Shown in pieces: positions 26,594 to 33,892 of a stretch of DNA of 48,114 nt. The notes beneath the pieces are model-generated. The model was given only the letters and a program-made list of their open reading frames with translations, did no database searches and was not told the origin of the DNA. This DNA is from Paracoccaceae bacterium (lineage in GTDB: Bacteria > Pseudomonadota > Alphaproteobacteria > Rhodobacterales > Rhodobacteraceae): contig JAHDDY010000001.1 in assembly GCA_020629115.1 (NCBI GenBank), forward strand, positions 76,045-124,158, in the 5' to 3' direction. A program made the position numbers and the translations under genes. Each line of letters begins with the position of its first letter. The first letter of the stretch is position 1.

Positions 26594-27109
26594 GTGACGA
26601 TCCTGCGACTCGATGACGAGGGCTATACCGCCCACCGCGAGGGGCTGGCCGCCCTGCTTCGCGCGACCGTGGCGGCGGGGGGTGCGGTAGGCTTCCTGCA
26701 TCCGCTGTCGCAGGGCGAGGCGCTGGCATTCTGGGATGCCCATGCGCGGGGCCTGGCGGCGGACACGCTGGCGCTGTTCGTCGCGCTGGAGGATGGCGCG
26801 GTGGCGGGGACCGTCTCGCTTGATCGCGGCCTGCCCCCGAACCAGCCGCACCGGGGCGACGTCTGCAAGATGATGGTGGACCCGGCCCGCCGGCGGCGCG
26901 GCATCGCCGCCCGGCTGCTGGACGCGCTGGAGGCGGAAGCACGCCGCCGGGCGCTGTCGCTCCTGGTGCTCGATACGCGCACGGGGGATGCCGCGCAGGA
27001 TCTCTACGCGCGGGCGGGTTTCGTCGCGGTGGGGGAGATACCGGGCTACGCCCTCGACCCGGACGGCGCGGCGCTGCACGGGACGACGGTCATGTACCGG
27101 CGGCTGTAG
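26594..27109 (+). CDS. GNAT family N-acetyltransferase
   Basis: A 171-residue acetyltransferase. The acetyl-CoA binding motif A is seen as VCKMMVDPARRRRGIAARLL, with the RRRGIA pyrophosphate loop, followed by SLLVLDTRTGDAAQDLYARA and GFVAVGEIPGYALDPDG, motif B. The GTG start at 26594 has AAGGGAAAGA upstream and puts the first beta strand (TILRLDDEGY) at the N-terminus. The substrate is unknown. It converges with the acidic protein gene, whose stop is 6 bp away. Confidence 0.87.
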   Translation: MTILRLDDEGYTAHREGLAALLRATVAAGGAVGFLHPLSQGEALAFWDAHARGLAADTLALFVALEDGAVAGTVSLDRGLPPNQPHRGDVCKMMVDPARRRRGIAARLLDALEAEARRRALSLLVLDTRTGDAAQDLYARAGFVAVGEIPGYALDPDGAALHGTTVMYRRL

Positions 27110-27115
27110 TCGCGC

Positions 27116-28132
27116 CTACTCCGCCGCGCCCGCTTCGCTCACGGTACCGTCCTCGCCGAACAGGGCGTCGAGATACCAGTCGACGGCGGTGATGACCACG
27201 TCGTCGACGCTGCATCCCATCTGCTGCGAGACCTGTTCGAGGGTGGCGGCGCGGCCTGCGTCGAAGGCGATGGACAGGCCGTCCCCGGCAAGACCGGCCA
27301 CCGCCTCCTCGTCGAGCGGCGGCTCGGAAGGGTCGGTCTCCGCTGACGGTTCCGTCTCCGGCTCCGCTTGAGTGTCGTCTTCCGCCCCGAAGGCGGCACG
27401 CTCGGCCTTGGCCTTCTCCACCCTGGCGATCTCTCGTTCGAATGCCTCGATATCCACGTCCGTGCCGAAACCGAGCGTGTCCCTTGGCGACGGCGACCCT
27501 TCGGACGCATCGTCCATGACGAGAACGGCTTCGGTGCTTGACTGACGGGGTGGCGATTCGTCGGTGTCCGCTTCCTCGGCGGTCTCGGTGACGGACGACT
27601 CGTCCTCGGGCGTCCGTGCTTCCTCCGCGGGGGCGGCGGGCGGCGTGTCGTCGGTCGCGGGTTCCGTCTCCTCGTCGTCCTCGACCACCGGCTCGCCCGT
27701 CTCCCGTTCGTCGGGCGCATCGGCTCCGGCGAAGGAGGAGAGGTAGGCGTCGTTTTCGCGCACCGGATCGGCCCAGAGGTCCCGCGCGTCGACGGGGCGG
27801 CTTTCCCCGGTGTCGGCGGCGGGGCCGGACGGTTCGGGCGTATCTGCATCGCCGTAGCCGGCGGATGTCGGGGTGTACGGCTCGGGCGGCGCACCCGTCG
27901 CGCCTTCGGTCGCCCCCTCGCCCTCCTCGCTTGGCACGAGGCCCAACGCCTCGAAATACGCGCTCAGGCTTTCCTCGTCGGCCGCGTCCGATGCGACGGA
28001 CGCCTCCTCACCGTCGAGCACGGATGCGAGGCTCGGCAGGTCGTCCTCCGCCTCCGACGGGGGCGCGCTTCTGGTCTTCAGTCCGCTCTGAAGGCTTCTG
28101 AGGCGGGCAAAGCGGTCTGTACTGTCGGACAT
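27116..28132 (-). CDS. Acidic, largely disordered hypothetical protein
   Basis: A 338-residue protein dominated by Glu, Asp, Pro, Ser and Thr. An N-terminal basic helix (DSTDRFARLRSLQSGLKTRS) precedes a long acidic region; a short charged helix lies near 235-260 (DIEAFEREIARVEKAKAERA). The C-terminal 50 residues look folded (DAGRAATLEQVSQQMGCSVD, DVVITAVDWYLDALFG) and resemble a small helical or ribbon-helix-helix-like unit. I prefer the ATG at 28132, six bases after GGAGA, over a GTG two codons earlier. No known family is recognised. A scaffold or partner of a DNA- or membrane-associated complex is possible but unproven. Confidence 0.75.
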   Translation of the reverse strand: MSDSTDRFARLRSLQSGLKTRSAPPSEAEDDLPSLASVLDGEEASVASDAADEESLSAYFEALGLVPSEEGEGATEGATGAPPEPYTPTSAGYGDADTPEPSGPAADTGESRPVDARDLWADPVRENDAYLSSFAGADAPDERETGEPVVEDDEETEPATDDTPPAAPAEEARTPEDESSVTETAEEADTDESPPRQSSTEAVLVMDDASEGSPSPRDTLGFGTDVDIEAFEREIARVEKAKAERAAFGAEDDTQAEPETEPSAETDPSEPPLDEEAVAGLAGDGLSIAFDAGRAATLEQVSQQMGCSVDDVVITAVDWYLDALFGEDGTVSEAGAAE

Positions 28133-28224
28133 GGACACTCTCCGTCGTCGCAGGCAGGGCGGCCGTTCCGCCCCGCCTCCGTGACTAGGCCATCATGCTT
28201 AATGCCCGGTGAAGGCCGGCGCGG

Positions 28225-29442
28225 TCAGAGGGTGCGGCGGTCGTCGATGACCTTGCCGTCATTGGGCAGCGCTTCCGCGCCGAGGAAGCGCACGTCCCCG
28301 CGCAGGCGGGTCTCGCGGTGCAGTGTCTCGCCCACCGCCGCCGCGTCGCCCTCCCCCTCGCACAGCAGCATCATGCGGTCGCGCCCCCCCTCCTCGGTCA
28401 CGTCGAGGCGCACCCGGCCCAGGCCGTGCGCGGCGGCGACGCGAGCGACCTGCTCGGGATGGACGAACATGCCCTTGACCTTGGTCGTCTGGTCGGCCCG
28501 GCCCATCCATCCGGCGAGGCGTCGGTTGGTGCGGCCCGTGGGGCACGGGCCGGGGAGGATCTTGGACAGGTCGCCCGTGGCGAACCGGATCATCGGGTAG
28601 AGGGGGTCGAAGGTCGTCACCACCACCTCGCCGACCTCGCCGTCGGGCACCGGCTCGCCCGTGCCGGGGCGGACGATCTCGACGATCACATCCTCGTCGA
28701 GGACCAGCCCCTCCATCGCCTCGGTCTCGTAGGCGACGAGGCCCACATCGGCGGTGCCGTAGGCCTGCTGCACCCGGATGCCCCGGACGCGGTACCAGTC
28801 GCGGAGCGCCGGAAAGAGCGGCCCGCCGGAGACGAGCGCCCGGGTGACCGTGGCGACGGGCATCCCCTCCTCGTCGGCGGCCTCCAGGATGGTGCGCAGG
28901 TAGTCGGGCGTGCCGACATAGGCGGTCGCGCCGAATCGGCGCATGGCATCGGCCTGGGTGGCGGTGTTGCCGACCCCGCCGGGGAAGACCGCCGCCCCGA
29001 GCGCCCGCGCGGCCCCGTCGATCATGAACCCCGCCGGGGTCAGGTGGTACGAGAAGCAGTTGTGGACGATGTCGCCCCCGCCGATTCCCGCCGCGCGCAG
29101 GGCGCGGGAAAAGCGCCACGCATCCTCCGCCCCCGCGCGCTGCGGCTCGGCGATGGGTCCGGGGGAAAGGAACAGGCGCGCCGTCGCCGCCGCATCGTCG
29201 GTGGCCAGCCCGCCGAAAGGCGGCTCCTGCTCCTGGAGCGCGATGAGGTCGGACTTGCGCAGGACCGGCAGCGCCGCCAGGTCGCCCCGCGCGCGCAGGG
29301 CATCGGCATCCGCATCGGCCAGGGTCGCGGCGTAATGCACCGTCTTCGCGCGTGCATGGCGCACGGTCTCGCGTGCCGCGTCCATCAGCGCGGCCTCGCG
29401 CTCTTCGGGGGAACGGCTCTCGCGGGGGTCGGGCGCGGTCAT
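28225..29442 (-). CDS. AMP-forming acyl-CoA ligase-like protein, phenylacetate-CoA ligase (PaaK) family
   Basis: A 405-residue member of the adenylate-forming superfamily. PaaK-like features: LPVLRKSDLIALQEQEPPFG, a short P-loop-like LFLSPGPIAEPQ (the usual SSG-TTG loop is altered), IVHNCFSYHLTPAGFMIDGA, GTPDYLRTILEAADEEG, QAYGTADVGLVAYE, the motif YPMIRFATGDLS and the C-terminal GRADQTTKVKGMFVHPEQVA. It probably activates a carboxylic acid to an acyl-CoA in the cytoplasm. I chose the ATG at 29442, nine bases after GAGG. The substrate is unknown. The altered P-loop deserves checking, though related ligases vary there. A MAPEG gene is upstream and could share its transcript. Confidence 0.88.
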   Translation of the reverse strand: MTAPDPRESRSPEEREAALMDAARETVRHARAKTVHYAATLADADADALRARGDLAALPVLRKSDLIALQEQEPPFGGLATDDAAATARLFLSPGPIAEPQRAGAEDAWRFSRALRAAGIGGGDIVHNCFSYHLTPAGFMIDGAARALGAAVFPGGVGNTATQADAMRRFGATAYVGTPDYLRTILEAADEEGMPVATVTRALVSGGPLFPALRDWYRVRGIRVQQAYGTADVGLVAYETEAMEGLVLDEDVIVEIVRPGTGEPVPDGEVGEVVVTTFDPLYPMIRFATGDLSKILPGPCPTGRTNRRLAGWMGRADQTTKVKGMFVHPEQVARVAAAHGLGRVRLDVTEEGGRDRMMLLCEGEGDAAAVGETLHRETRLRGDVRFLGAEALPNDGKVIDDRRTL

Positions 29443-29477
29443 CGGCGGCATCCTCGATTCGGGCGGTTCCGGAGACA

Positions 29478-29915
29478 CTAGACCGCCGGCACCGACCCGA
29501 ACAGGCGCGGCAGCAGAAAAACCGTCCACATGGCGATGAGCGCCACGAAGTTGACGGCGAAGACCGCCCCGCGGAGGGGCACGATGTCGGTCTGCGTCTG
29601 TACCAGCGTATGCGCCACCCGCCCCAGCGCGAAGACCCAGGCCAGCGTCACCTGCGTTCCTGTCACCGCGTCGGTCGCATGGAGCAGCGCGACGAGGGCG
29701 TAGAAGAAGATCGGCAACTCGAACTGGTTGGCGAGGTTGGCGGCGTAGCGGCGCGAGGTCTCCGGCTCGCCGCCGCGCCGGGCGAAATGGCCCGTTCCGG
29801 GCACCTCGCCCCGGCGCACGGCGAGCGCCCGCGTCAGGCTGACCATGCCGAACAGGACCAGCACCAGCGCCAGATGCACCGCCACCGGCCACAGGATCGC
29901 ATCCTCCCCGGTCAT
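29478..29915 (-). CDS. MAPEG family membrane protein
   Basis: A 145-residue protein with four predicted membrane helices. The region RRYAANLANQFELPIFFYAL, with Asn-Gln-Phe-Glu at the end of helix 2, and ALGRVAHTLVQTQTDIVPLR are hallmarks of bacterial MAPEG proteins, related to microsomal glutathione transferases. Activity toward glutathione conjugates is inferred from the family only. ATG 29915 is the sensible start. It lies 35 bp upstream of the PaaK-like gene on the same strand. Confidence 0.85.
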   Translation of the reverse strand: MTGEDAILWPVAVHLALVLVLFGMVSLTRALAVRRGEVPGTGHFARRGGEPETSRRYAANLANQFELPIFFYALVALLHATDAVTGTQVTLAWVFALGRVAHTLVQTQTDIVPLRGAVFAVNFVALIAMWTVFLLPRLFGSVPAV

Positions 29916-30035
29916 CGTCCGCCTCCCCGTCGCGCGTTCATCCCCGATCCGTCATAGTCGGGCTTGTGCCGACGATCCAGCTTGCGGCGGGACCCGTTCC
30001 GGTGGCACGACGCATCGACGGGGAGGAACGCGCCG

Positions 30036-30518
30036 ATGACGGGATTCGAGCCGAAGGACGACGCTTTCGAGACGCGGGTGCGGGACAGCTTCTCGCGCGG
30101 GGCCATCCTCGGCGTACTGGGGACGGAGATGGCGCGCTGCGAGCCGGGCTTCGTGACGCTGCATCAACCCATCACGCCGGTCACGCTCCAGCATCACGGC
30201 TACGTCCATGGCGGGGTCATCTCGACGCTGATGGACATCGCGGGCGGCCATGCGGCGCAGACGCTGATGGCGGCGGGGGATTCGGTGCTGACGGTGGAAT
30301 TCAAGGTCAACATGCTCGCCCCCGGCGAGGGCGAGGCCCTGCGCGCGGAGGGGCGGGTCGTGCGTCCGGGCCGGCGGATCACGGTCGCGCGGATGGACCT
30401 CTACGCGATCAGGGACGGTCGGGAGACGCCGATCTGCATCGGTCAGGGGACGTATATGACGATGGCGGGGGTGTCGGATGCGGCGATGCACGCCGAACGG
30501 ACGGGACGGCCACGATAG
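30036..30518 (+). CDS. PaaI-family hotdog-fold thioesterase
   Basis: A 160-residue acyl-CoA thioesterase-like protein. The hotdog core motif HGYVHGGVISTLMDIAGGHA, with the HGG-x(4)-L-x-D catalytic pattern, and VLTVEFKVNMLAPGEGEALR are typical of the PaaI family. The ATG at 30036 lies nine bases after GGGAGGA. The last 110 bp overlap the 3' end of the convergent ParA-like gene. The neighbouring PaaK-like ligase suggests acyl-CoA metabolism, but the two genes are on opposite strands. Confidence 0.87.
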   Translation: MTGFEPKDDAFETRVRDSFSRGAILGVLGTEMARCEPGFVTLHQPITPVTLQHHGYVHGGVISTLMDIAGGHAAQTLMAAGDSVLTVEFKVNMLAPGEGEALRAEGRVVRPGRRITVARMDLYAIRDGRETPICIGQGTYMTMAGVSDAAMHAERTGRPR

Positions 30519-31215
30519 GCCCGGGCCGGGCGCGGGGCGCGGGGACGGAAGCGGGCGTCTCCAGCCGGCCCATCGCCTCGGCGGCGAAGGCGCGGGCGTT
30601 GGCCTGTGCCTTGTCGAGATTGCTCACCTGCGCCGGGTCCAGCCCCGCCAGCGTACCGCCGATGTCGAACAGGTCGCGATAGGCCGCGCGCTCGACGATA
30701 GTGGTCTCGAAGACCGGGATTCCGGCGGTGGCGAGATAGTCCTGCACCCGGCGCATGGCCCGCGACGTGACGGCGGCGTTGGTGCGGGTCAGCAAGATGG
30801 CGTAGGGGATGGTCCGGCGCGTCATCCGCTCCTGATGCCGGACGAGGCGCACGGCCTTCGCGCCGCCCTTCGCGTCCATCGCCGCCCCCTGCGTCGGGAT
30901 GACCACGAGGTCCGAGGCGCCGATCGCCCGGGCCACGACCCGCCCCGCCGTCCCGGCGAGATCGACGATGACGGCATCGGCGCGCGCGTGCTCCACCTCG
31001 ATCTGCGCGGCCAGCGCCTCCTCGTTCGCGCCCTTGACGATGCGGATGCTCTCCGGCTTGCCGGGCAGGGCGGCCCATTGGGATATCCACTGCTCGGGGT
31101 CGGCGTCGAGGATCGCCACGCGCTTTCCCTGCCCGGCCAGCTCGATGGCCAGCAGCAGCGCGGCCGTCGTCTTGCCCGCGCCACCCTTCGGATTGGCGAA
31201 TGTGATGACCGGCAT
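30409..31215 (-). CDS. ParA/MinD-like ATPase
   Basis: A 268-residue P-loop ATPase. The deviant Walker A motif KGGAGKTT is at residues 10-17 with signature Lys near the N-terminus, and VAILDADPEQWISQW and IVDLAGTAGRVVARAIGASD, then LVVIPTQGAAMDAKGG follow. Such proteins position plasmids, chromosomes, chemoreceptor clusters or other cargos. There is no ParB or parS nearby, so an orphan positioning role is more likely than partition. I chose the ATG at 31215, seven bases after GGGGAG. About 45 C-terminal residues, Pro- and Ser-rich, are encoded opposite the thioesterase 3' end and look unlike the family, as if the stop had been lost. Confidence 0.88.
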   Translation of the reverse strand: MPVITFANPKGGAGKTTAALLLAIELAGQGKRVAILDADPEQWISQWAALPGKPESIRIVKGANEEALAAQIEVEHARADAVIVDLAGTAGRVVARAIGASDLVVIPTQGAAMDAKGGAKAVRLVRHQERMTRRTIPYAILLTRTNAAVTSRAMRRVQDYLATAGIPVFETTIVERAAYRDLFDIGGTLAGLDPAQVSNLDKAQANARAFAAEAMGRLETPASVPAPRARPGPIVAVPSVRRASPHPTPPPSSYTSPDRCRSASPDRP

Positions 31216-31381
31216 AGCCCGCTCCCCATGCTGCGCCGGAAGAAGCCCGGCGATCATGGTTAATCTGGGCTAACGGAAGTTACGAAAGGGTGAAGGGCGA
31301 GACTCTCCTTACCCCGGAGATTGCGCCGCGTCGAAGAAGAGCCGCGACACCCTGCGCCGTATGGGTATCCGGGGCGGCGTG

Positions 31382-31732
31382 TCACTCCACCACCCGATAC
31401 GCCTCCGCCGCTCCCTCCGTGCGGTAGATGCGCACGACCGTCTCGCCGGTCGCCGCCTCCTCCAGCACCAGGACGAGCCGGTCGCCGGCCCCGTGATCGA
31501 CGCTGCGGACGGTGTAGCCGGGGCCGACGCGGATCTCGGTCATCGCCGTCCCTCCGGCCCGCTCGCCCACGATGCCCAGGACCAGCGCCCCGGCGATGAC
31601 CGCGATGCCGACGATCATCGTCACCATGAGCAGCGTCACCATCCGGCGCAGGAAACGCAGGTTCGCGGGTTCGGGCATCGCGTCGAGTTCGTCGTCGCGC
31701 GCGGGCGCGCTTTGGTGTATCCGCCCTGTCAT
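31382..31732 (-). CDS. DUF6476-like small membrane protein
   Basis: A 116-residue protein. Residues about 30-55 form one membrane helix (MVTLLMVTMIVGIAVIAGAL), followed by a small periplasmic beta-type domain (IRVGPGYTVRSVDHGAGDRL, TVVRIYRTEGAAEAYRVV). This pattern and the divergent position next to rluD fit the DUF6476 family of Rhodobacterales; the function is unknown. If the ATG at 31732 is used, it shares the bases CATG with the rluD start. An internal ATG at 31678 (MPEPANLRFLRRM) may be the real start and would leave 54 bp between the genes. Confidence 0.72.
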   Translation of the reverse strand: MTGRIHQSAPARDDELDAMPEPANLRFLRRMVTLLMVTMIVGIAVIAGALVLGIVGERAGGTAMTEIRVGPGYTVRSVDHGAGDRLVLVLEEAATGETVVRIYRTEGAAEAYRVVE

Positions 31733-32807
31733 GTCCGATCCCCGCTCTCCCGATGACGACGATGCGCCCGCCGACGGGGCGACCCGCCTCGTCCTTTTCC
31801 TGCCCGAGGATGCGTCGCCCGCGCGCCTCGACAAGGCCCTCGCCGTCCTGTGCGAGCCGCATAGCATCAGCCGGTCGCGTTTGCGCGCCCTTATCGAGGG
31901 GGGCGCGGTGTTTTCGCTGCCCGGGGAGACGCCCCTGACCGACCCGTCCATGACGGTGCGCGGCGGGGCGCGCTTCGCCGTCCGGGTGCCGCCCCCCGTC
32001 GAGGCGGTGCCGCAGCCGGAAGCCATCCCGCTGACGGTGGTCCACGAGGACGACCACCTGATCGTCGTCGACAAGCCCGCCGGCATGGTCGTCCATCCCG
32101 CGCCGGGGGCCTGGACCGGCACGCTGGTCAACGCCCTCCTCGCCCATTGCGGCGACACGCTGTCGGGCATCGGCGGCGAGAGGCGCCCCGGCATCGTCCA
32201 CCGCATCGACAAGGACACGTCCGGCCTGCTCGTGGTCGCGAAGTCCGACGTCGCCCATCGCGGCCTGTCCGAGCAATTCGCCGCGCATACCATCGAGCGG
32301 CTCTACACCGCCCTCGTCTGGGGCACGCCCTCCCACGCCGATGCGCGCCTCGCCGGGCTGCCGGCGACCAGCTTCGAACCGGGGTGGATTCGCATCGAGA
32401 CGACCATCGGACGCTCGCGGACCGACCGCAAGAAGATGGCCGCGGGCGTGCGGGACGGCCGCCACGCCGTCACCCGCGTCTCCGTGCGCGAGAGCCTGGG
32501 CGCGGCGAGCGTCGTCGAATGCCGTCTGGAGACCGGGCGCACGCACCAGATCCGCGTGCATCTCGCCCATGTCGGGCATCCGCTCGTGGGCGATCAGACC
32601 TACGGCCGCGCCCGCGTCCCGCCCCGCTCCCTGACGGAGGAGGCCCGCGCCGCCATAACCGCCTTCCCGCGCCAGGCGCTGCACGCGGCGACGCTGGGCT
32701 TCGAGCATCCCGTCACGGCGGAGACGATGCGCTGGACCTCGGCCCTGCCCGGCGATATCGCGGACCTGCGCACATGGTTTCACGATGGCGTGGGAACAAG
32801 TACCTGA
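31731..32807 (+). CDS. rluD: 23S rRNA pseudouridine synthase, RluD-like (RluA family)
   Basis: A 358-residue enzyme. An S4-like RNA-binding domain covers about residues 25-90 (SPARLDKALAVLC, SRSRLRALIEGGAV). The catalytic motif HRIDKDTSGLLVVAK carries Asp160. DDHLIVVDKPAGMVVHPAPG and the C-terminal GRTHQIRVHLAHVGHPLVGD are family hallmarks. RluD modifies uridines in helix 69 of 23S rRNA; the assignment to RluD rather than RluA or RluC rests on length, the S4 domain and the usual location upstream of rpoH in this order. Confidence 0.9.
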   Translation: MSDPRSPDDDDAPADGATRLVLFLPEDASPARLDKALAVLCEPHSISRSRLRALIEGGAVFSLPGETPLTDPSMTVRGGARFAVRVPPPVEAVPQPEAIPLTVVHEDDHLIVVDKPAGMVVHPAPGAWTGTLVNALLAHCGDTLSGIGGERRPGIVHRIDKDTSGLLVVAKSDVAHRGLSEQFAAHTIERLYTALVWGTPSHADARLAGLPATSFEPGWIRIETTIGRSRTDRKKMAAGVRDGRHAVTRVSVRESLGAASVVECRLETGRTHQIRVHLAHVGHPLVGDQTYGRARVPPRSLTEEARAAITAFPRQALHAATLGFEHPVTAETMRWTSALPGDIADLRTWFHDGVGTST

Positions 32808-32882
32808 TTTAGGGATTTCGTCATACTATCGGCTTAAAACCATCTTAACGATACTGAAGAAATTCTTGATAGGACCGCAGTC
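32808..32882 (+). promoter_or_regulatory. AT-rich leader/promoter region of rpoH
   Basis: These 75 bp between rluD and rpoH are far more AT-rich than the neighbouring genes (stretches such as GGCTTAAAACC, ATCTTAACGATACT and GAAGAAATTCTTGATAGG). A promoter for rpoH is expected here. GATACT near 32849 could be a -10, but no clear -35 partner is seen, so I do not assign the sigma factor. Confidence 0.4.
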
Positions 32883-33794
32883 ATGGCGACCCCCACGGGC
32901 AACTTGCCCACCCTCAGTTCGGATAACGGCCTCAGCCGCTATCTCTCCGAGATTCGGAAGTTTCCGATGCTGGAGAAGGAGGAGGAATTCATGCTCGCCA
33001 AGGCGTGGACCGACCACGGGGATACCGAGGCGGCGCACAGGCTCGTCACGTCCCACCTGCGCCTTGCGGCCAAGATCGCGATGGGCTATCGCGGCTACGG
33101 CCTGCCGATATCCGAGGTGATCTCGGAGGCCAATGTCGGCCTCATGCAGTCGGTCAAGCGGTTCGATCCGGACAAGGGCTTTCGTCTCGCCACCTACGCC
33201 ATGTGGTGGATTCGCGCGTCGATCCAGGAATATATCCTGCGGTCCTGGTCGCTGGTGAAGATCGGCACGACGGCGAGCCAGAAGAAGCTGTTCTTCAACC
33301 TGCGCCGCGCGAAATCGAAGATCAACGCGCTGGAGGACGGTCAGCTTCGCCCCGAGCAGGTGGCCAGCATCGCCAAGTCGCTCTCCGTGTCTGAGGAGGA
33401 CGTGGTGATGATGAACGGGCGCATGGGCGGTGGCGGCGATGCCTCGCTCAACGCGCCGATGCGCGGGGCGGGCGACGAGGGCGGCGCGGCGGAATGGATG
33501 GACTGGCTTCCCGACGAGGAATCCGATCACGCCGCCGAGATGGCCGAGACCGAGGAGCACGACAAGCGCATGGGTCTGCTCGGCCAGGCGATGGAGACGC
33601 TGAACGAGCGCGAGCAGCACATCCTGCGCGAACGCCGCCTGCGCGACGACCCGGTGACGCTGGAGGATCTGTCCAACGTCTACAACGTCTCCCGCGAGCG
33701 CATCCGCCAGATCGAGGTCCGCGCCTTCGAGAAGCTGCAACAGAAGATGCGCGCGCTGGCGGTCGAGGAGGGGATGGCGGCGGAGCCGGCGTGA
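32883..33794 (+). CDS. rpoH: RNA polymerase sigma-32 factor RpoH
   Basis: A 303-residue sigma factor of the heat-shock type. Region 2 is at about residues 48-118 (HLRLAAKIAMGYRGYGLPIS, KGFRLATYAMWWIRASIQEY). The RpoH box QKKLFFNLR at residues 133-141 distinguishes sigma-32 from other sigma-70 members. Region 4 (TLEDLSNVYNVSRERIRQIE, VRAFEKLQQKMRAL) closes the protein. It directs RNA polymerase to chaperone and protease genes. Rhodobacter species have two rpoH genes; which one this is cannot be said. A separate AT-rich promoter region precedes it. Confidence 0.95.
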   Translation: MATPTGNLPTLSSDNGLSRYLSEIRKFPMLEKEEEFMLAKAWTDHGDTEAAHRLVTSHLRLAAKIAMGYRGYGLPISEVISEANVGLMQSVKRFDPDKGFRLATYAMWWIRASIQEYILRSWSLVKIGTTASQKKLFFNLRRAKSKINALEDGQLRPEQVASIAKSLSVSEEDVVMMNGRMGGGGDASLNAPMRGAGDEGGAAEWMDWLPDEESDHAAEMAETEEHDKRMGLLGQAMETLNEREQHILRERRLRDDPVTLEDLSNVYNVSRERIRQIEVRAFEKLQQKMRALAVEEGMAAEPA

Positions 33795-33807
33795 CATGAC
33801 AGACTCT

Positions 33808-33879
33808 GCCCCGGACTTGATCCGGGGCCTGTTCGAATAAAGCGCCTTGTCCCGACATGCCCCGGATCAAGTCCGGGGC
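33808..33879. repeat. Pair of CCCCGG-type palindromic repeats
   Basis: Two 21-bp palindromic elements, GCCCCGGACTTGATCCGGGGC (33808-33828, written as its core CCCCGGACTTGATCCGGGG) and its reverse complement at 33859-33879, are separated by 30 bp. Each can fold on itself and the pair can also fold together. They lie between the convergent rpoH and uxaA-type genes and could end both transcripts. Similar elements are dispersed in many alphaproteobacterial genomes. Confidence 0.8.
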
Positions 33880-33892
33880 AGCGCGGTAAGGC

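Noticed and set aside
30409-31215. Chromosome or plasmid partition locus
   Set aside because: The ParA-like ATPase has no ParB gene or parS-like repeats next to it.
33808-33879. CRISPR array
   Set aside because: Only two palindromic units in opposite orientation, no regular spacers and no cas genes.
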